DNA of 6,544 nucleotides from Pseudanabaenales cyanobacterium. GTDB taxonomy: Bacteria; Cyanobacteriota; Cyanobacteriia; Phormidesmidales; Phormidesmidaceae. Of this stretch, positions 6,029-6,544 are shown piece by piece (the stretch's first letter is position 1; every line of letters starts with the position of its first letter). The notes under the pieces were generated by a model. That model was not told the origin of the DNA, made no database searches, and saw only the letters and a list, made by a program, of their open reading frames with translations. Location: assembly GCA_022360135.1 (NCBI GenBank), contig JAKSDM010001385.1, forward strand, positions 1 to 6,544. Reading direction: 5' to 3'. Made by a program: the position numbers and the translations under genes.

Positions 6029-6544
6029 TCAACTGATAACGCGAAAAGTAAGATTAATTCTTGGTGAGACTGTTTTTTTTGTCTTTGGAATTTGGTGGCG
6101 CCAGAAGTGTTGGGTGGGTCCCTTCATCAACAAAAAGTCGCCTTGGGTTAAATCAATTTCTTGTTTCAGATCGGCTTGATAGCAATGCCTCAAGACAAAC
6201 CGTCGGGTGGCGCCAAAACTAACGGAGCCAATGACTGGATTGATTCCCAGTTCAGGTTCATCATCACTATGCCAAGCCACACTATCTTTACCGTCTCGAT
6301 ATAGATTGAGCAACACACTATTGAACTGAACGCCTGCTAAGGGTTCAATTTTTGACTTAATTTCTAACAAAGGCGGAGTCCAGGGTTGAGGAGTCATGGC
6401 CATGTTTGAATAGGTGTATTGCTTCTCTGGATCTCCATACCAAGCGGTTAGTCTGGGAATCGGAATCGATTTACTGTAAATCTGAATGAATTCCTGTTTC
6501 CAACCGATGCTGTTGTACAGTTGCGAGAACAGATCATCACTTTC
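6029..6544 (-). CDS. alkB: AlkB-type alpha-ketoglutarate/Fe(II) dioxygenase, N terminus beyond right edge
   Basis: Enzymes of this family remove alkyl groups from damaged DNA or RNA bases by oxidation. The frame is open to the window edge, and 171 residues are visible; an internal Met at 6401-6403 is not the start. Upstream of that Met the reading continues with IPRLTAWYGDPEKQYTYSN, a family hallmark that precedes PWTPPLLEIKSKIE. In the visible numbering the iron ligands are H92 and D94 (WHSDDE) and H150 (FWRHQIPK). The 2-oxoglutarate-binding arginines are R162 and R168 (PRINLTFR). NLYRDGKDSVAWHSDDE and SVSFGATRRF place it near ALKBH2/ALKBH3-type proteins rather than E. coli AlkB. All key residues are present, so it is probably active. 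About 25-40 N-terminal residues are likely missing. It is convergent with the TetR gene and 53 bp away. It is more AT-rich than the pump operon. Confidence 0.92.
   Translation of the reverse strand, partial: ESDDLFSQLYNSIGWKQEFIQIYSKSIPIPRLTAWYGDPEKQYTYSNMAMTPQPWTPPLLEIKSKIEPLAGVQFNSVLLNLYRDGKDSVAWHSDDEPELGINPVIGSVSFGATRRFVLRHCYQADLKQEIDLTQGDFLLMKGPTQHFWRHQIPKTKKTVSPRINLTFRVIS

Noticed and set aside
6073..6080. Eight-base homopolymer inside the AlkB-type gene as a frameshift or slippage site
   Set aside because: The reading frame is intact through it (encoding T-K-K-T) and the conserved C-terminal arginines follow in frame, so nothing suggests programmed slippage.

Overview
The window looks like a piece of a cyanobacterial chromosome. 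Five copies of the palindrome GCGATCGC (HIP1, the octamer enriched in many cyanobacterial genomes) lie in the central operon. The coding style fits too: start codons have no clear Shine-Dalgarno sequence, and the proteins read like cyanobacterial family members. No species can be named from the sequence alone.

Layout from left to right. Bases 1-176 hold the N-terminal end of an IS4-type transposase on the minus strand, running off the left edge. Bases 177-354 are intergenic and contain a hairpin followed by eight T, just upstream of the transposase. Bases 355-4995 are a two-gene minus-strand operon: a periplasmic adaptor (HlyD/AcrA type, 455 aa, first in the transcript), then, after 21 bp, an RND inner-membrane efflux permease (AcrB type, 1083 aa). 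Bases 4996-5351 are a divergent regulatory region. Bases 5352-5975 encode a TetR-family repressor on the plus strand. Bases 6029-6544 are an AlkB-type 2-oxoglutarate/Fe(II) dioxygenase on the minus strand. Its frame is open to the right edge, so its N terminus lies outside the window.

The main result is the regulatory circuit between the pump operon and the TetR gene. Three copies of the palindrome AAAC-N4-GTTT lie in the 356-bp intergenic region. One sits 41 bp upstream of the adaptor start codon. The other two flank a perfect TATAAT in front of the TetR gene. The adaptor-side site and the first TetR-side site share the identical 15-mer TTCAAACATACGTTT, each pointing toward its own gene and each running straight into an AT-rich -10-like sequence. 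This predicts that the TetR protein represses both itself and the pump. The site matches the consensus described for the Pseudomonas regulator PsrA, (C/G)AAAC-N2-4-GTTT(G/C), and the TetR recognition helix (NLAAVHYHF) resembles that of PsrA. PsrA responds to long-chain fatty acids, so a lipid-responsive efflux pump is a reasonable but unproven hypothesis.

No outer-membrane channel gene is present. The adaptor carries an intact R-x3-L-x6-S tip motif, so it probably docks on a TolC-type channel encoded elsewhere. The AlkB gene and the IS element appear unrelated to the pump; both are visibly more AT-rich than the operon.
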